Shown one piece after another: positions 27,386 through 35,104 of a stretch of 51,495 bases of DNA (positions within the stretch are counted from its first letter, which is position 1; each line of letters opens with the position of its first letter). The position numbers were made by a program, and so were the translations under genes. The stretch covers positions 1 to 51,495 of the forward strand of contig JADFZT010000029.1 of assembly GCA_015232395.1 (NCBI GenBank), written 5' to 3'. The DNA is from Magnetococcales bacterium. GTDB lineage: Bacteria; Pseudomonadota; Magnetococcia; Magnetococcales; JADFZT01. The notes beneath the pieces were generated by a model. The model saw only the letters and a program-made list of their open reading frames with translations, was not told where the DNA came from and searched no databases.

Positions 27386-27508
27386 TCATTGTGACAATAA
27401 AGTGGATTTGGAGATGTAACCCATCCTATTGGTAAATTGGCTGGGTCGAGAGCCCAAGGAGGGGAAGCCGGTCTGGCGTCAAATCGTCGTAGCCATAACC
27501 GGTTTTTT
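27386..27508 (+). ncRNA. Candidate small RNA upstream of acs
   Basis: A transcript of about 120 nt is predicted between the promoter at 27351-27379 and the intrinsic terminator at 27468-27508. The interval has no open reading frame of note but contains purine-rich AAGGAGGGGAAG and a GGCT/AGCC mini-hairpin. The evidence is architectural only; I recognise no family. Confidence 0.4.
27468..27508 (+). terminator. Orphan intrinsic terminator
   Basis: CCGGT and TGGC (27468-27472, 27474-27477) pair with GCCA and ACCGG (27492-27495, 27498-27502) across a small internal loop, followed by six T residues (27503-27508). No plus-strand protein gene lies upstream for 27 bp to over 1 kb, so it should serve the candidate small RNA. 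Confidence 0.6.
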
Positions 27509-27654
27509 AAGTGCTTTATCATCGCTTTTCTGGCTACACCACCCCCCTCCAAATCCGGCAGCCGTCCAGGGATTTTTTCCTGACAAGACGGATAAGCGGC
27601 TCTGATGATCGCTTCTGATCCGCCGGAAACGATCTATTATCTACCGGCCCTTGG

Positions 27655-27717
27655 GTTGCATTGTAATATTTCTGTGTTGCATTGCAATGTTTTTGTGTTG
27701 CGCTGCAACATTTATAT
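27655..27717 (+). promoter_or_regulatory. Three 21-bp iterons with TTGC-N3-GCAA core, upstream of acs
   Basis: Copies start at 27655, 27676 and 27697 with an exact 21-bp period. Each begins GTTGC and has T-rich ends. The inner core is TTGC-ATT-GTAA, TTGC-ATT-GCAA and GTTGC-GCT-GCAAC in order, so copies two and three are good dyads and copy one is degenerate. The spacing puts all three on one face of the helix. They lie about 255-315 bp before the acs start and look like operators for a dimeric regulator. Confidence 0.6.
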
Positions 27718-27970
27718 ACCGAATCATCTTTTAATTGCTGGGATGGATTCGGAATTTGAGAGCTGTGGTGCTTTGGTTTTAAGCGGCTTGTGGGATCGTT
27801 CCAACACGGTCTCACCCTCCCAAGGCAACCACAAAATGGGCTTTTGGGAAAATGAAAGCAAAAACCCGAACCAGCTCTAAATGCCAACCAGCGCGCAACC
27901 GTCAGAATCGTATCTGCTTGTGATCACCGAATGATCATGACCCGGCTGCGCAACCGTGGAGTTCATACTA

Positions 27971-29908
27971 ATGAGTGAAGCGAAAATTTATCCCGTACCC
28001 GAAGCCACCGCCAAGCGCGCCCTGATTGACAAAACCCAATATGAGGCGATGTATGCCCGGTCGGTTGAGGATCCGGAAGGGTTTTGGGCAGAGCAGGCGA
28101 ACACCTTTGTCGATTGGTTCAAACCATGGGACAAGGTGATGGACTATGACTACAACAAAGCGAACATTCGGTGGTTTGAAGGGGCCAAGGTCAACGTCGC
28201 CCACAACTGCATCGACCGCCACCTGGAAAAAAGGGCCGATCAGGTCGCCATCATCTGGGAGGGGGACGACCCCAACGTCGACAAAAAGATCACCTATCGT
28301 GAACTCCACGAGCAGGTTTCCCGATTCGCCAACGCCTTGAAGGCCCGCAACATTAAAAAAGGGGATCGGGTCTGCGTCTATATGCCGATGATTCCCGAGG
28401 CCGCCTATGCCATGCTCGCTTGTGCCCGCATCGGTGCGGTCCATTCGGTGGTCTTCGGCGGGTTTTCCCCTGACGCCTTGCGGGATCGCATTCTCGACTC
28501 GGACTGTCAGGCGGTGATCACCGCTGACGAAGGGCTGCGAGGCTCCAAGTCGATCCCCCTGCGCAAAAATGTCGATGCCGCTGTGGCGCAATGCCCCAAC
28601 GTCCATACAGTCTTTACCGTGCGCCACACTGGTGGAAACATCGCCTGGCAGGAGGGGCGGGATGTTTGGTACCACGACGCCATTGCCGCAGCGGATCCAG
28701 ACTGCCCTTGTGAGGTGATGGATGCCGAAGATCCCCTGTTTATTCTCTACACCTCCGGCTCCACGGGAACCCCCAAGGGGGTGTTGCACACCACCGGCGG
28801 TTATCTTCTCTATGCTGCGATCACCCAGAAATATATTTTTGATTGTCAGGATGGGGATATCTACTGGTGTACCGCCGATGTCGGTTGGATTACCGGCCAC
28901 ACCTACATCCTCTATGGACCCCTCGCCAATGGTGCCACCACCATCATGTTCGAAGGGGTGCCCACCTATCCCGATGCCGGTCGTTTTTGGCAGGTGATCG
29001 ATAAGCACCAGGTCAATATTTTTTACACCGCCCCCACCGCTCTGCGCTCGCTGATGGGGCAGGGGGATGAACTGGTCAAAAAAACCAGCCGCTCCTCCCT
29101 GCGCCTGCTGGGGAGTGTGGGTGAGCCCATCAATCCGGAAGCGTGGGAGTGGTATTTCCATGTGGTGGGTGAGGGGCGCTGCCCCATCGTCGATACCTGG
29201 TGGCAAACCGAGACCGGGGGCATCCTCATCACCCCGCTCCCCGGAGCCATCCCCACCAAACCAGGCTCTGCCACGCTCCCTTTCTTCGGCATCGTTCCCG
29301 AGATTGTCGATGGCGACGGCAAGGTGCTCGAAGGAGAGGCGGAGGGCATCCTCACCCTGACCCGCTCCTGGCCCGGTCAGATGCGGGGGGTCTATGGAGA
29401 TCCGAAACGTTTTTACGACACCTACTTTTCCCGCTTCCCGGGCTGTTATTTTCCGGGTGACGGCTGCCGTCGGGACAAGGACGGCTACTTTTGGATCACA
29501 GGCCGGGTGGATGATGTCATCATCGTCTCCGGCCATAACCTGGGCACCGCTGAAATAGAGAGTGCCCTGGTACTGCACAAAGATGTCGCCGAAGCGGCTG
29601 TGGTGGGTTACCCCCATAATATCAAGGGGCAGGGGCTCTATGCCTATGTCACCCTGATGACCGGGGTAGAGGCTACCGAAGCGCTGCGCAAGGAGCTGAC
29701 TTCCCTGGTGCGCAAGGAGATCGGACCCATCGCCCATGTGGATATCATCCAATGGGCTCCGGGTCTGCCGAAAACCCGTTCCGGCAAAATCATGCGGCGC
29801 ATTCTGCGCAAAATTGCTGCCAACGAACTGGAAAACATGGGGGACACCTCAACGTTGGCAGATCCATCGGTGGTGACCAATCTGGTTGATAATCGACCAA
29901 ACAAATAG
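27971..29908 (+). CDS. acs: Acetyl-CoA synthetase (AMP-forming)
   Basis: A 645-residue enzyme from the ATG at 27971, with GGAG nine bases before it; an in-frame GTG at 27956 is less likely. It carries the AMP-binding motif [12 protein letters not shown], the [17 protein letters not shown] segment, the WWQTETGG acetate-pocket motif, and the C-terminal catalytic Lys in [15 protein letters not shown], which is the site acetylated in known Acs enzymes. It converts acetate, ATP and CoA to acetyl-CoA, AMP and PPi in the cytoplasm. It heads the module with the symporter genes downstream; the gap to the next gene is 213 bp, so those may also have their own promoter. Confidence 0.96.
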   Translation: MSEAKIYPVPEATAKRALIDKTQYEAMYARSVEDPEGFWAEQANTFVDWFKPWDKVMDYDYNKANIRWFEGAKVNVAHNCIDRHLEKRADQVAIIWEGDDPNVDKKITYRELHEQVSRFANALKARNIKKGDRVCVYMPMIPEAAYAMLACARIGAVHSVVFGGFSPDALRDRILDSDCQAVITADEGLRGSKSIPLRKNVDAAVAQCPNVHTVFTVRHTGGNIAWQEGRDVWYHDAIAAADPDCPCEVMDAEDPLFILYTSGSTGTPKGVLHTTGGYLLYAAITQKYIFDCQDGDIYWCTADVGWITGHTYILYGPLANGATTIMFEGVPTYPDAGRFWQVIDKHQVNIFYTAPTALRSLMGQGDELVKKTSRSSLRLLGSVGEPINPEAWEWYFHVVGEGRCPIVDTWWQTETGGILITPLPGAIPTKPGSATLPFFGIVPEIVDGDGKVLEGEAEGILTLTRSWPGQMRGVYGDPKRFYDTYFSRFPGCYFPGDGCRRDKDGYFWITGRVDDVIIVSGHNLGTAEIESALVLHKDVAEAAVVGYPHNIKGQGLYAYVTLMTGVEATEALRKELTSLVRKEIGPIAHVDIIQWAPGLPKTRSGKIMRRILRKIAANELENMGDTSTLADPSVVTNLVDNRPNK

Positions 29909-30121
29909 TCATCACCGCCACTCCAGCCGGGGTGTTTGATGCTCTGCACTCCATTTTCCGACCTGTTTTTTCTGGGTCCATGACAGGGATTTGGAGCGGT
30001 TTTAATCCCGGTTTGGATATTTTTGCGAAAACGAGCCTCTTGAACGTTCAGAGGCTGGCTGAAATCAGGCTCACATTCGCCAAAGATATTCAAACCCCAC
30101 TCGGATAAAGGACTATCAACA

Positions 30122-30388
30122 ATGAGTGACCAATCATCTGGCTCTGGTGAAGCCTATTGGAAGGCCAATCTACGGCTGATGCTCGCCTGTTTGAGCGTCT
30201 GGTTTGTGGTTTCCTATGGATTCGGCATTTTGCTGGTGGATGTGCTGAACAACATACGGATTGGCGGGTTTCAGCTCGGGTTCTGGTTTGCCCAGCAGGG
30301 TTCCATCTACACATTCGTGGTCCTGATTTTCATTTATGCCATCGGCATGAATCGGATCGACCGCAAATTCAACGTCCACGAAGAGTGA
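30122..30388 (+). CDS. DUF4212 small subunit of sodium:solute symporter
   Basis: An 88-residue membrane protein with two TM helices (LMLACLSVWFVVSYGFGILLV and YTFVVLIFIYAIGMN) and a conserved FGFW/GFQLGFWFAQQGS linker. This is the small partner seen immediately upstream of ActP-like symporters of the VC_2705 type. It sits 16 bp before the large subunit start, so the two are one operon. It probably stabilises or regulates the transporter. Confidence 0.88.
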   Translation: MSDQSSGSGEAYWKANLRLMLACLSVWFVVSYGFGILLVDVLNNIRIGGFQLGFWFAQQGSIYTFVVLIFIYAIGMNRIDRKFNVHEE

Positions 30389-30404
30389 TTTGGGAGCTGA
30401 TATC

Positions 30405-32171
30405 ATGGAACTTCAAACACTGACTTATATTATAGTTGGGCTTAGTTTTGCCCTCTATATCGCCATTGCCCTCTGGTCTCGGGCCAGTACCACCGGTGAA
30501 TTTTATGTGGCGGGCAAGGGGGTCCACCCCATCGCCAACGGTATGGCTACGGCAGCTGACTGGATGTCTGCGGCCTCATTTATCTCCATGGCCGGTTTGA
30601 TCGCCTTTCTGGGCTATGGTGGTTCGGTTTATCTCATGGGTTGGACCGGGGGCTATGTGCTGCTGGCAACCCTGCTCGCTCCCTACCTGCGTAAATATGG
30701 TAAGTTTACGGTGCCTGAGTTTATCGGTGGCCGTTACTATTCCAAGACCGCGAGCCTGGTGGCGGTGATCTGCCTGATCTTTATCTCCTTCACCTATGTC
30801 GCCGGGCAGATGCGCGGTGTGGGTATCGTCTTTTCCCGCTTCCTGGAGGTGGAAATCCTGACCGGTCTTATCGTCGGTATGGGGGTGGTGTTCATCTATG
30901 CGGTGCTGGGAGGGATGAAGGGTATCACCTACACCCAGGTGGCCCAATACTGCGTGCTGATTTTTGCCTATACGGTGCCTGCGGTCTTTATCGCTCTGCA
31001 GATGACCGGTGAATTTTTGCCCCAGATCGCCTTCGGTTCCACCTTGGTAGATGGCTCCGGCTTCATGCTGGATCGCCTCAATCAAGTGGTGACTGATCTC
31101 GGCTTTGCCGAATATACCAAAGGCAACAAGTCCACCATCGACGTCTTTTTCATCACCATGGCCTTGATGGTGGGTACGGCGGGTCTTCCCCACGTGATCG
31201 TGAGATTCTTCACGGTGCCCAAGGTGCGTGACGCCCGTAGTTCTGCTGGTTGGGCCCTGCTTTTCATCGCCCTGCTCTACACCTGTGCTCCCGCCGTGGG
31301 CGCCATGGCCCGCATGAACCTGGTGGAAACCATCCAGACCGGTCCCGTGGGTGAGGTGACCAGCAACATCGAGTATGAAGCCCGACCCGAGTGGATCAAG
31401 CGTTGGGAACCGACGGGTCTGATCAAGTTTGAAGACAAAAATGACGACGGTCGCATTCAGTTTTATAACGACAAGAACCCTGAATTCGTCAAGAAGGCCG
31501 ATGAGTATGGCTGGAAGGGCAACGAGCTCAAAGTGGACCGGGATATCATGGTGCTGGCCAACCCGGAAATCGCCAATCTGCCCAACTGGGTCATCGCCCT
31601 GGTGGCAGCCGGTGGTATCGCTGCTGCTCTCTCCACGGCGGCGGGTCTGTTGCTGGTGATCTCGGCAGCCATCTCCCATGACCTGATGAAGGGGATCTTG
31701 ACCCCGAATATTTCGGAAAAAGCGGAACTGCTGGCTGGCCGTATCGCCGCAGCCGTGGCCATCGGAATCGCCGGTTATCTGGGTTACCATCCACCCGGCT
31801 TTGTGGCCCAGGTGGTGGCCTTTGCGTTCGGTCTAGCCGCTTCCTCTCTCTTCCCCGCCATCCTGATGGGCATTTTCAGCAAGCGCATCAATCGGGAAGG
31901 GGCCATTGCCGGTATGCTCACGGGTTTGATTTTCACCATGGGCTACATCATCTACTTCAAGGGCGTTTTCATCGAGCCCATGGCCGCCAACATTCCGGCC
32001 AACTGGTTCCTGGGTATCTCCCCTGAGGGGATCGGTGGCGTAGGTATGGTGCTGAACTTTGCCGTAGCCTTTGCCGTTTCCAAAGTGACCCCCCCTGTTC
32101 CCCAAGAGGTCCAGGATTTGGTGGACGACATTCGCGTTCCCCGGGGTGCCGGTTCAGCTGTGGATCACTAG
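30405..32171 (+). CDS. Sodium:solute symporter, acetate-permease type
   Basis: A 588-residue polytopic protein of the SSS family, from the ATG at 30405 with GGGAG nine bases before it. Core features are the FYVAGKGVHPIANGMATAADWMSAASF segment near TM1-2, the GG(S)VYLMGW loop, and a late VVAFAFGLAASSLFPAILMGIF helix. Between about residues 320 and 385 is a hydrophilic insert with a DKNDDGRIQFYND stretch that looks like one EF-hand-type calcium loop; the VC_2705 subgroup has a similar insert. Together with acs and the DUF4212 partner the likely substrate is acetate or another short monocarboxylate. Confidence 0.88.
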   Translation: MELQTLTYIIVGLSFALYIAIALWSRASTTGEFYVAGKGVHPIANGMATAADWMSAASFISMAGLIAFLGYGGSVYLMGWTGGYVLLATLLAPYLRKYGKFTVPEFIGGRYYSKTASLVAVICLIFISFTYVAGQMRGVGIVFSRFLEVEILTGLIVGMGVVFIYAVLGGMKGITYTQVAQYCVLIFAYTVPAVFIALQMTGEFLPQIAFGSTLVDGSGFMLDRLNQVVTDLGFAEYTKGNKSTIDVFFITMALMVGTAGLPHVIVRFFTVPKVRDARSSAGWALLFIALLYTCAPAVGAMARMNLVETIQTGPVGEVTSNIEYEARPEWIKRWEPTGLIKFEDKNDDGRIQFYNDKNPEFVKKADEYGWKGNELKVDRDIMVLANPEIANLPNWVIALVAAGGIAAALSTAAGLLLVISAAISHDLMKGILTPNISEKAELLAGRIAAAVAIGIAGYLGYHPPGFVAQVVAFAFGLAASSLFPAILMGIFSKRINREGAIAGMLTGLIFTMGYIIYFKGVFIEPMAANIPANWFLGISPEGIGGVGMVLNFAVAFAVSKVTPPVPQEVQDLVDDIRVPRGAGSAVDH

Positions 32172-32226
32172 GATGTGACAGGATGTCAGGTCAGGTGCTT
32201 CCCCTCTGATTTTGAGTAAGCTTTAA

Positions 32227-32260
32227 GAGGGGGAAGGCCACACCTTCCTCTCATCTTTTT
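32227..32260 (+). terminator. First terminator after symporter gene
   Basis: GGAAGG pairs with CCTTCC around a CCACA loop, with weaker flanking G-rich/C-rich pairs, then a CATCTTTTT tract. It is the first of two tandem candidates ending the acs-symporter transcript. Confidence 0.45.
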
Positions 32261-32271
32261 CATGCTGTTTA

Positions 32272-32312
32272 ATGAGCCCCGGCGATTTTTTGTCGGGGCT
32301 CATCTGTTTTTA
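32272..32312 (+). terminator. Second, strong terminator after symporter gene
   Basis: ATGAGCCCCG (32272-32281) pairs perfectly with CGGGGCTCAT (32294-32303), a 10-bp stem with a T-rich 12-nt loop, followed by CTGTTTTTA. It should insulate the downstream CBS/DUF294 gene from the symporter. Confidence 0.75.
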
Positions 32313-32506
32313 TCTCTGTTATTTTGTCGCTGTATTTTGATTCTGTGGCCGTTTCATTTTGAATCATGGCCCGGATTCATTGATTCTGTTTTGCAGGATG
32401 CATTCATTTTGAACCCGGGTGCTTTTATTCTCTTTTGGGATTATTCCCAGAGAACCATCGCAGTTCACCCCAGCAGTCACTTTCATTCCCCTCAGGAGTT
32501 TTCGGC

Positions 32507-34375
32507 ATGGATATCGAGCTGATTGAAATTCATGATTTTCTTTCATCCTGCCCACCATTCGACATCCTCCCTGCTGAAGTGTTGGAAGGGCTGCCCGGGC
32601 AGTTGACCATCCGCTATGTTCGGCGGGAATCTCCCGTCATGGAAGCGGGGCAGGTGTTGGATGCCCTACAGATTATTCGCACGGGTGCGGTGGAGATTTA
32701 TTTGAAGGATGGCAATCTGCTCACCCGTTTGAACGAGGGAGATATCTTCGGCGCCCAGACCCTTTTGCGGGGTCGGACCATCGTCACCAATGTTCAGGCC
32801 ATTGAGGATTGCCTGATCTACCAGATGCCGGCTGAGATTTTTTTCGATTTATGCCAACAGTTTGAGGAGTTCAAAGCCTTTTTTGGCCCTGTGGGGGCGG
32901 ATCGACTGCGGAGTGCTCTGCAGCGGACGGAAAGCGGTTTTAGTCAGCCTTTCGACTTGATGGGTGTTGGCATGGAGGTATTCCTCAGCCGCAAGCCTGT
33001 CGCTTTACCGCCGGACGCCACCATCCAGGAGGCGGCCAAGATCATGTGTGATCAACGGGTCTCCTCCCTCCTGGTGATGAAAGGGCATAGGCTGGTGGGG
33101 ATTGTCACCGATCGGGATCTGCGGGAACGGGTGATCGCCGCAGGTCGGGATACCAGCCAATCCATCAAGAAGATCATGACTGCAAAACCGGTCACGCTGG
33201 GGGTTCGTCGCACGGCATTTGATGCCCTGATGACCATGGCCCAGAACAACATCCACCATCTGCCCATCCGAAATCGGGATAAGGTGGTGGGTGTTGTCAC
33301 ACCCCGGGATCTCAATCGTAATCAATGTACCTCCGTGGTCTATCTGGTGCATCAAATTTCCCGCACCAAGGACGTTGGTGACCTACAGGAGACCTCTACC
33401 CGGACCTCGGAGCTGTTGGAACAGATGGAGTCCAACGGGGCGACGGCGGATAGCATCACCCACGCTTTGACGGTGGTGGCTGACAGCATCACCCGGCGTC
33501 TGCTGAAACAGGCGGAAGCCAAGCTCGGCCCGCCGCCAGTCCCCTATGCCTGGATGTCGGCAGGCTCCCAGGGGCGCAACGAAATGACTGTTCAGTCAGA
33601 CCAGGATAACTGTCTGCTGATTGATGACCGCTATAAAAAAGGCAAACACGGGGCCTACTTTTCCGCCCTGGCCAACTATGTCTGCGATGGTTTGAAAGCC
33701 TGTGATTATGCCTATTGTCCCGGGGATGCCATGGCGGTCAATCAGGTCTGGAGGCAGCCTTTTTCCACTTGGCGCAAGCGTTTTTTCAGTTGGATCCGGG
33801 AGCCTGATCGAAACGCCTTGATGCTGGCCAGTATCTTTTTCGACCTCAGCTTTGTGCATGGGGATGAAGCGCTTTTTTGGCAGCTGCGCTATGACGTGAT
33901 TGAGGAATCCTCGAAAAACCGGATTTTTTTGGCCCATATGGCGTCCAATGCTTTGTCCAGGCAGCCACCGTTGGGTTTTTTCCGAAATTTTGTGCTCATT
34001 CGGGGGGGAGAGCATGACGACACCCTGGATCTCAAGAAAAACGGCGTTATTCCCATCGTCGATCTGGCCCGGGTCTATGCTTTGGACAGGGGGATTCAGG
34101 CGGTAAACACCCGCAGTCGTCTGGAAGCCGCCCGGGAGGTGGGGGCACTCAGTGCATCGGGCTCCCAGGATTTGCTGGATGCCCTGGCCTTGATCAATGG
34201 TACCCGTATCCGCCACCAGGCACGCATGATTCGAGAGGGGAAAAAGCCCGATAATTTTGTCCATCCCGAGGAACTTTCCAACTTTGAACGCCAACATTTG
34301 AAAGATGCCTTTTCCATCGTCCAGACCATGCAGTCCTCTCTGGAACAGCGCTATCAGGTTTCTCGATTCATGTGA
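32507..34375 (+). CDS. cNMP-binding / CBS-pair / DUF294 nucleotidyltransferase regulator
   Basis: A 622-residue cytoplasmic protein from the ATG at 32507, preceded by AGGAG. Residues about 15-140 are a CRP-like cyclic-nucleotide-binding fold (RRESPVMEAGQVLDALQIIRTGAVEIY, GDIFGAQTLLRG). Residues about 155-275 are two CBS motifs (MCDQRVSSLLVMKGHRLVGIVTDRDLRE; MAQNNIHHLPIRNRDKVVGVVTPRDL). Residues about 330-450 are a DUF294/GlnD-like nucleotidyltransferase with GSQGRNEMTVQSDQDN. The C-terminus is the DUF294_C helical part. This protein recurs next to acetate-type symporters and a DnaQ-like exonuclease in many proteobacteria. It probably modifies or senses an adenine nucleotide state; the target is unknown. 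Confidence 0.88.
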   Translation: MDIELIEIHDFLSSCPPFDILPAEVLEGLPGQLTIRYVRRESPVMEAGQVLDALQIIRTGAVEIYLKDGNLLTRLNEGDIFGAQTLLRGRTIVTNVQAIEDCLIYQMPAEIFFDLCQQFEEFKAFFGPVGADRLRSALQRTESGFSQPFDLMGVGMEVFLSRKPVALPPDATIQEAAKIMCDQRVSSLLVMKGHRLVGIVTDRDLRERVIAAGRDTSQSIKKIMTAKPVTLGVRRTAFDALMTMAQNNIHHLPIRNRDKVVGVVTPRDLNRNQCTSVVYLVHQISRTKDVGDLQETSTRTSELLEQMESNGATADSITHALTVVADSITRRLLKQAEAKLGPPPVPYAWMSAGSQGRNEMTVQSDQDNCLLIDDRYKKGKHGAYFSALANYVCDGLKACDYAYCPGDAMAVNQVWRQPFSTWRKRFFSWIREPDRNALMLASIFFDLSFVHGDEALFWQLRYDVIEESSKNRIFLAHMASNALSRQPPLGFFRNFVLIRGGEHDDTLDLKKNGVIPIVDLARVYALDRGIQAVNTRSRLEAAREVGALSASGSQDLLDALALINGTRIRHQARMIREGKKPDNFVHPEELSNFERQHLKDAFSIVQTMQSSLEQRYQVSRFM

Positions 34376-34394
34376 TGGGAATCTCAGCTGATTT

Positions 34395-35087
34395 ATGACC
34401 AAATTGCTCCAAAAACCGGCCATTCTCGAAATGCGCAGGCGTTGGTTACTTCGACGGGTGCCACCGGGGGTGTTGCGGGATTATTTATCCATCCCGTTTC
34501 CATCGAGTTCTCAAGCGTATGAAAAGATTGATTATTTGGCTTTGGATCTGGAGACCACGGGGCTTGATCCAATCCGGGATGAAATTTTAAGCGTCGGTTT
34601 TGTGCCGATTCGGGCGTCGATGTTGCGATTGGCGGAGCGGGGTTATCACCTGGTGCGGCCCAAACAGAGTGTGCCGGAAGCCTCAGCGGTGTTGACCGGC
34701 TTGACCGACGATCACTCTGCCAAGGGAGAAGCGTTGTGCCCGGTTTTGGAAGAGGTGATCCAAACCCTCACCGGTAAGGTGCTGGTGGCCCATTTTGCCC
34801 GTCTGGAGACCGGTTTTCTCGATGCCGCCTGTCAGATCTGCTACGGCTTTTCCCTGCCGATTCCAGTGGTGGATACCCTGGCCCTGGAACACCGTTCCAT
34901 GCAGCGACGCAATCAATTCCCCAAAGCCGGAGAGCTGCGTTTGGCGGCTTTGAGAACACACTACGGTCTGCCCCGCTACAAAGCCCACAACGCCCTCTCT
35001 GATGCCCTCTCCTGTGGGGAATTGTTCCTGGCGCAAACCGCTCATCGTGCGGGTCGCGGAAAATTGCTGTTAGGTGAGTTGGTATAG
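34395..35087 (+). CDS. DnaQ-family 3'-5' exonuclease
   Basis: A 230-residue protein with an N-terminal extension of about 45 residues. The DEDDh exonuclease motifs are present: LALDLETTGLDP (DxE), HFARLETGFLD (second Asp region), and HNALSDALSCGELF (His and last Asp). It starts 19 bp after the CBS/DUF294 gene stop, so they are co-transcribed. This pairing is widely conserved next to acetate symporters, yet the shared function is not known to me; the exonuclease may act on a small nucleotide or RNA, not on replication. It converges with the diguanylate cyclase gene, whose stop is 17 bp away. Confidence 0.85.
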   Translation: MTKLLQKPAILEMRRRWLLRRVPPGVLRDYLSIPFPSSSQAYEKIDYLALDLETTGLDPIRDEILSVGFVPIRASMLRLAERGYHLVRPKQSVPEASAVLTGLTDDHSAKGEALCPVLEEVIQTLTGKVLVAHFARLETGFLDAACQICYGFSLPIPVVDTLALEHRSMQRRNQFPKAGELRLAALRTHYGLPRYKAHNALSDALSCGELFLAQTAHRAGRGKLLLGELV

Positions 35088-35104
35088 GGAAAGATCTGGA
35101 ATGG

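Larger units (their letters stand above)
26354..27970. other. 1.6-kb gene-free divergent region
   Basis: This long interval separates the FAD oxidase gene (leftward) and acs (rightward). It holds a four-copy GGAACTC repeat array (26557-26638), a distinctly AT-rich stretch with no coding potential (about 26960-27420), a promoter-to-terminator unit that looks like a small RNA (27351-27508), and three 21-bp repeats with a TTGC-N3-GCAA core (27655-27717). I found no protein gene with a ribosome-binding site in it. Confidence 0.6.
32172..32506. other. Intergenic interval with two tandem terminators
   Basis: This 335 bp separates the symporter from the CBS/DUF294 gene. Two hairpins with T-tracts lie in its first 140 bp. 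The remaining part is AT-rich with repeated TTTTGA/ATTCAT motifs (32330-32450) and should contain the promoter of the next gene. Confidence 0.45.

Noticed and set aside
26557-27717. Possible CRISPR arrays in the long intergenic region
   Set aside because: Repeats are directly tandem at about 21 bp with no unique spacers of 30 or more bp, and no cas genes are present.
27605-27880. Plus-strand 91-codon frame (and its antisense) over the 21-bp iterons
   Set aside because: The apparent seven-residue repeats arise from the 21-bp DNA repeats; no start context.
27968-29752. Long minus-strand open frame (594 codons) opposite acs
   Set aside because: It is the antisense shadow of acs; the plus strand has all Acs motifs and the antisense product is Gly/His-rich without domain features.
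30576-31790. Minus-strand open frame of 404 codons opposite the symporter
   Set aside because: The product is His/Gln/Asp-rich, typical of an antisense of a membrane protein; the symporter frame is clear.
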